In this document: positions 62,419 through 64,000 of the stretch, one piece after another
How the letters are laid out: each line of letters opens with the position of its first letter
Numbering within the stretch: the first letter of the stretch is position 1
Assembly (NCBI GenBank): GCA_004154925.1
Contig: QJNS01000319.1
Span: 1-64,000, forward strand
DNA: 64,000 bases
DNA from: Monosporascus cannonballus
Taxonomy: Eukaryota > Ascomycota > Sordariomycetes > Xylariales
Direction of reading: 5' to 3'
The notes under the pieces: model-generated
What the model was told of the DNA's origin: nothing
The model's input: only the letters and a program-made list of their open reading frames with translations
The model's database searches: none
Position numbers and translations under genes: made by a program

Positions 62419-63970
62419 ATGGCGCCAAAGAATCTACTCGAAATCGACGGCCGAACAGGCGAAGGCGGCGGCCAGCTCGTCCGGATCGCGTGCGCGCTGG
62501 CGGCCGTGACCTCGCAGCCGATCCGCATCCACCACGTGCGGGGGAACAGGCCGGGGGGCCGGCGGGGAGGCGGAGGAGGTTAGATTTCCGAGACGCCCCT
62601 GGTGGACCGAAAGGACTAACGGGGCTGTGCCCTTCCCGCGCCACAGGCCTCAAGTCGCAGCACGTGACGGCCCTCCGGTGGCTAGCCGAGGCGACGGATG
62701 CGCAGGTCGACGGCCTCGAGGTCGGCAGCCAGACGCTCGAATTCCGCCCCTCGGTGCCGCCTCCGACGGCATTCCGGGGGCGGAGCCGCAGCGTCACCAT
62801 CGCCGCGGAGAGCGGGGCCGCCAGCGTACTGCTGGTTTTCCAGGCGGTGTTCCCATTTCTGCTGTTCGCGGGGGCCCCGGAGGGCGAGGGCGAGATCGAG
62901 CTCGAGATCCGCGGCGGCACCAACGTCTCCTTCTCGCCGTCCTACGAGTACCTGGACCAGGTGATGCTGCCGACGCTGGAGGACCGGTTCGGCATCGCCG
63001 TCGAGAGGCGGCTGCTGAGCCGGCGCTGGTCGCTGGGCCCCAGCTCGTCGCTGCCGGGCGCCATCTGGTTCAAGTTCCGCCCGCTGAGGCCCGGACAGAC
63101 GCTGAAGCCGAACCCGACGGACGGCAGGCCGCCCGCGACAAGGGGGCCGGATGCATCCGAGATCCGGCAGATCGACGCCAGCATCCTAGTACCGCACGCG
63201 GTGCGCGCGCCGCTCCAGCGGGCGCTGGCGCGGGACCTCGGGGCGCGGTTCCCCGGCGCCGAGGTCCGGTTCGTCGTCGACGGGGACGGCGGGCACGAGG
63301 CGCGGCTGTACGTGCTCGTCGTGGCGCTGTCGGCGGGCGGCCTGCGCTGGGGCCGCGACTGGCTGTACGACCGCTCGGCAAAGAAGAAGACGCCCGACAA
63401 GCTCGCCGCGGAGATCTCGCGAAAGGTCTGCGACGACCTACACGCCGAGGTCGCGGACCACAGGGGCGTCGTCGATGAGTTTCTGCGTAAGTTGAGCAAT
63501 TTTATCTATATGAGTTCCCTTCGGCCTCTTTGCTGCTGGCTCCCTGTCTTCCCGGGTGGGGGGGCTTTGCCTGCTCTCAATACCCAGATACGCGGCTCCG
63601 AGATGCTCGAAATCACTCCTCGTCGTTCCCAGACGCCGCCCATGAAGCCATAAACAACTGACCCGTAAACACGGTAGAGGACCAGCTAGTGATCTTCCAA
63701 GCCCTCGCGGAGGGCGGGACCAGCTTCCCGCGCCGCGGCAGTTCGCGACCAAACGAAGCGTCAGCAGACGACGACGAGATAGCCGACCTCGAACACTCCG
63801 TGGGTTCGCTGGATCTGGAGCGCGTGATGAGGAGGGATAGGGCGCACGAGCCGTTCGGTGAGGGTTCCCTGCACGCGAGGACGGCGCGGTGGGTGGCTAG
63901 CGAGCTGCTGCCCGCGGTAAGGTGGTTCGATGGGGGCAGTATCTGCGATGGCGCCGGTGTGTCGTTTTAG
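62419..63970 (+). CDS. RNA 3'-terminal phosphate cyclase (RtcA/RTC1-type)
   Basis: Three exons give 430 aa: 62,419-62,578, 62,647-63,486 and 63,678-63,970. Introns are 68 bp (CTAAC branch) and 191 bp, both GT..AG with matching phases. The enzyme family uses ATP to convert RNA 3'-phosphate ends to 2',3'-cyclic phosphates through an enzyme-AMP intermediate. The N-terminus shows the family core LLEIDGRTGEGGGQLVRIA (residues 6-24), then RGNRP and LKSQHVTALRWLAEAT. The C-terminal SLHARTARWVASELLP places His399 where the family's adenylated His lies, which favours the cyclase over the catalytically inactive Rcl1 branch. Odd points: a Gly/Arg insertion around residues 46-54 at the first splice junction, and an Asp/Glu-rich insert around 363-382, making it longer than typical cyclases (about 340-370). 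Very GC-rich in contrast to the block beside it. Confidence 0.92.
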
Positions 63971-64000
63971 CTGCTGGTCGTTTTGGCCTTGGGGTGGAGT

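Noticed and set aside
62378..63752. Several long open frames on both strands over the cyclase gene
   Set aside because: Shadows of a GC-rich coding region; only the spliced plus frame matches a family.
1..64000. CRISPR arrays, bacterial operons, ribosome binding sites, rRNA genes
   Set aside because: No direct-repeat/spacer array or rRNA core sequence seen; introns and transposon types show a eukaryote.

Overview
The window looks like a chromosome segment of a filamentous ascomycete (Pezizomycotina). The supported genes carry short introns (52-85 bp, one of 191 bp) with GT..AG ends and, in several, CTAAC-like branch points. A 35 kb AT-rich block carries the signature of repeat-induced point mutation (RIP): CpA and TpG are rare, TpA is very common, CpG is kept, and repeat copies differ almost only by C-to-T and G-to-A changes. 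I cannot name the species from sequence alone.

Layout. (1) 1-7,617 and about 10.3-22.2 kb are about half GC, contain no gene I can support, and look close to random in composition. (2) 7,618-10,135 (+) is a complete five-exon gene for an Est1/SMG7-type DNA/RNA-binding-domain protein with an N-terminal zinc-finger-like motif. (3) 23,256-24,448 (+) is a Ser-rich, probably disordered protein of unknown function. (4) 25,531-26,528 (-) is an NmrA-like NAD(P)-binding protein that needs one base added in a G-run to read through. (5) 27,217-62,040 is the AT-rich block, a nest of transposons. (6) 62,419-63,970 (+) is an RNA 3'-terminal phosphate cyclase gene with three exons.

The nest can be resolved. 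A solo 206-bp LTR with ATAAA duplications (27,217-29,259) is split by an 1,835-bp Fot1/pogo-like DNA transposon with 35-bp perfect inverted ends and a TA duplication. To its right lies element D (30,245-51,660), a Ty3/gypsy chromovirus of the same LTR family. D's 5' LTR is split by element A (30,428-37,137, TSD TTAGC). D's gag-pol is split by element C (39,342-46,636, TSD AATAC). Further right is element B (54,602-61,368), whose internal region is related to A but whose 3' module is not. A weak 160-bp direct repeat at 29,569 and 61,441 may mark a still older outer element. All coding sequences in the nest are inactivated.

Most notable: A, B and C each carry, between pol and the 3' LTR and on the strand opposite to pol, the relic of a Cys-rich (CxxC, CVRRGR-like) protein, followed by a coiled coil that is clearest in C. 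D instead has a region of unusually low stop density after its chromodomain, whose coding strand I could not settle. The four host genes show no evident functional link to one another.
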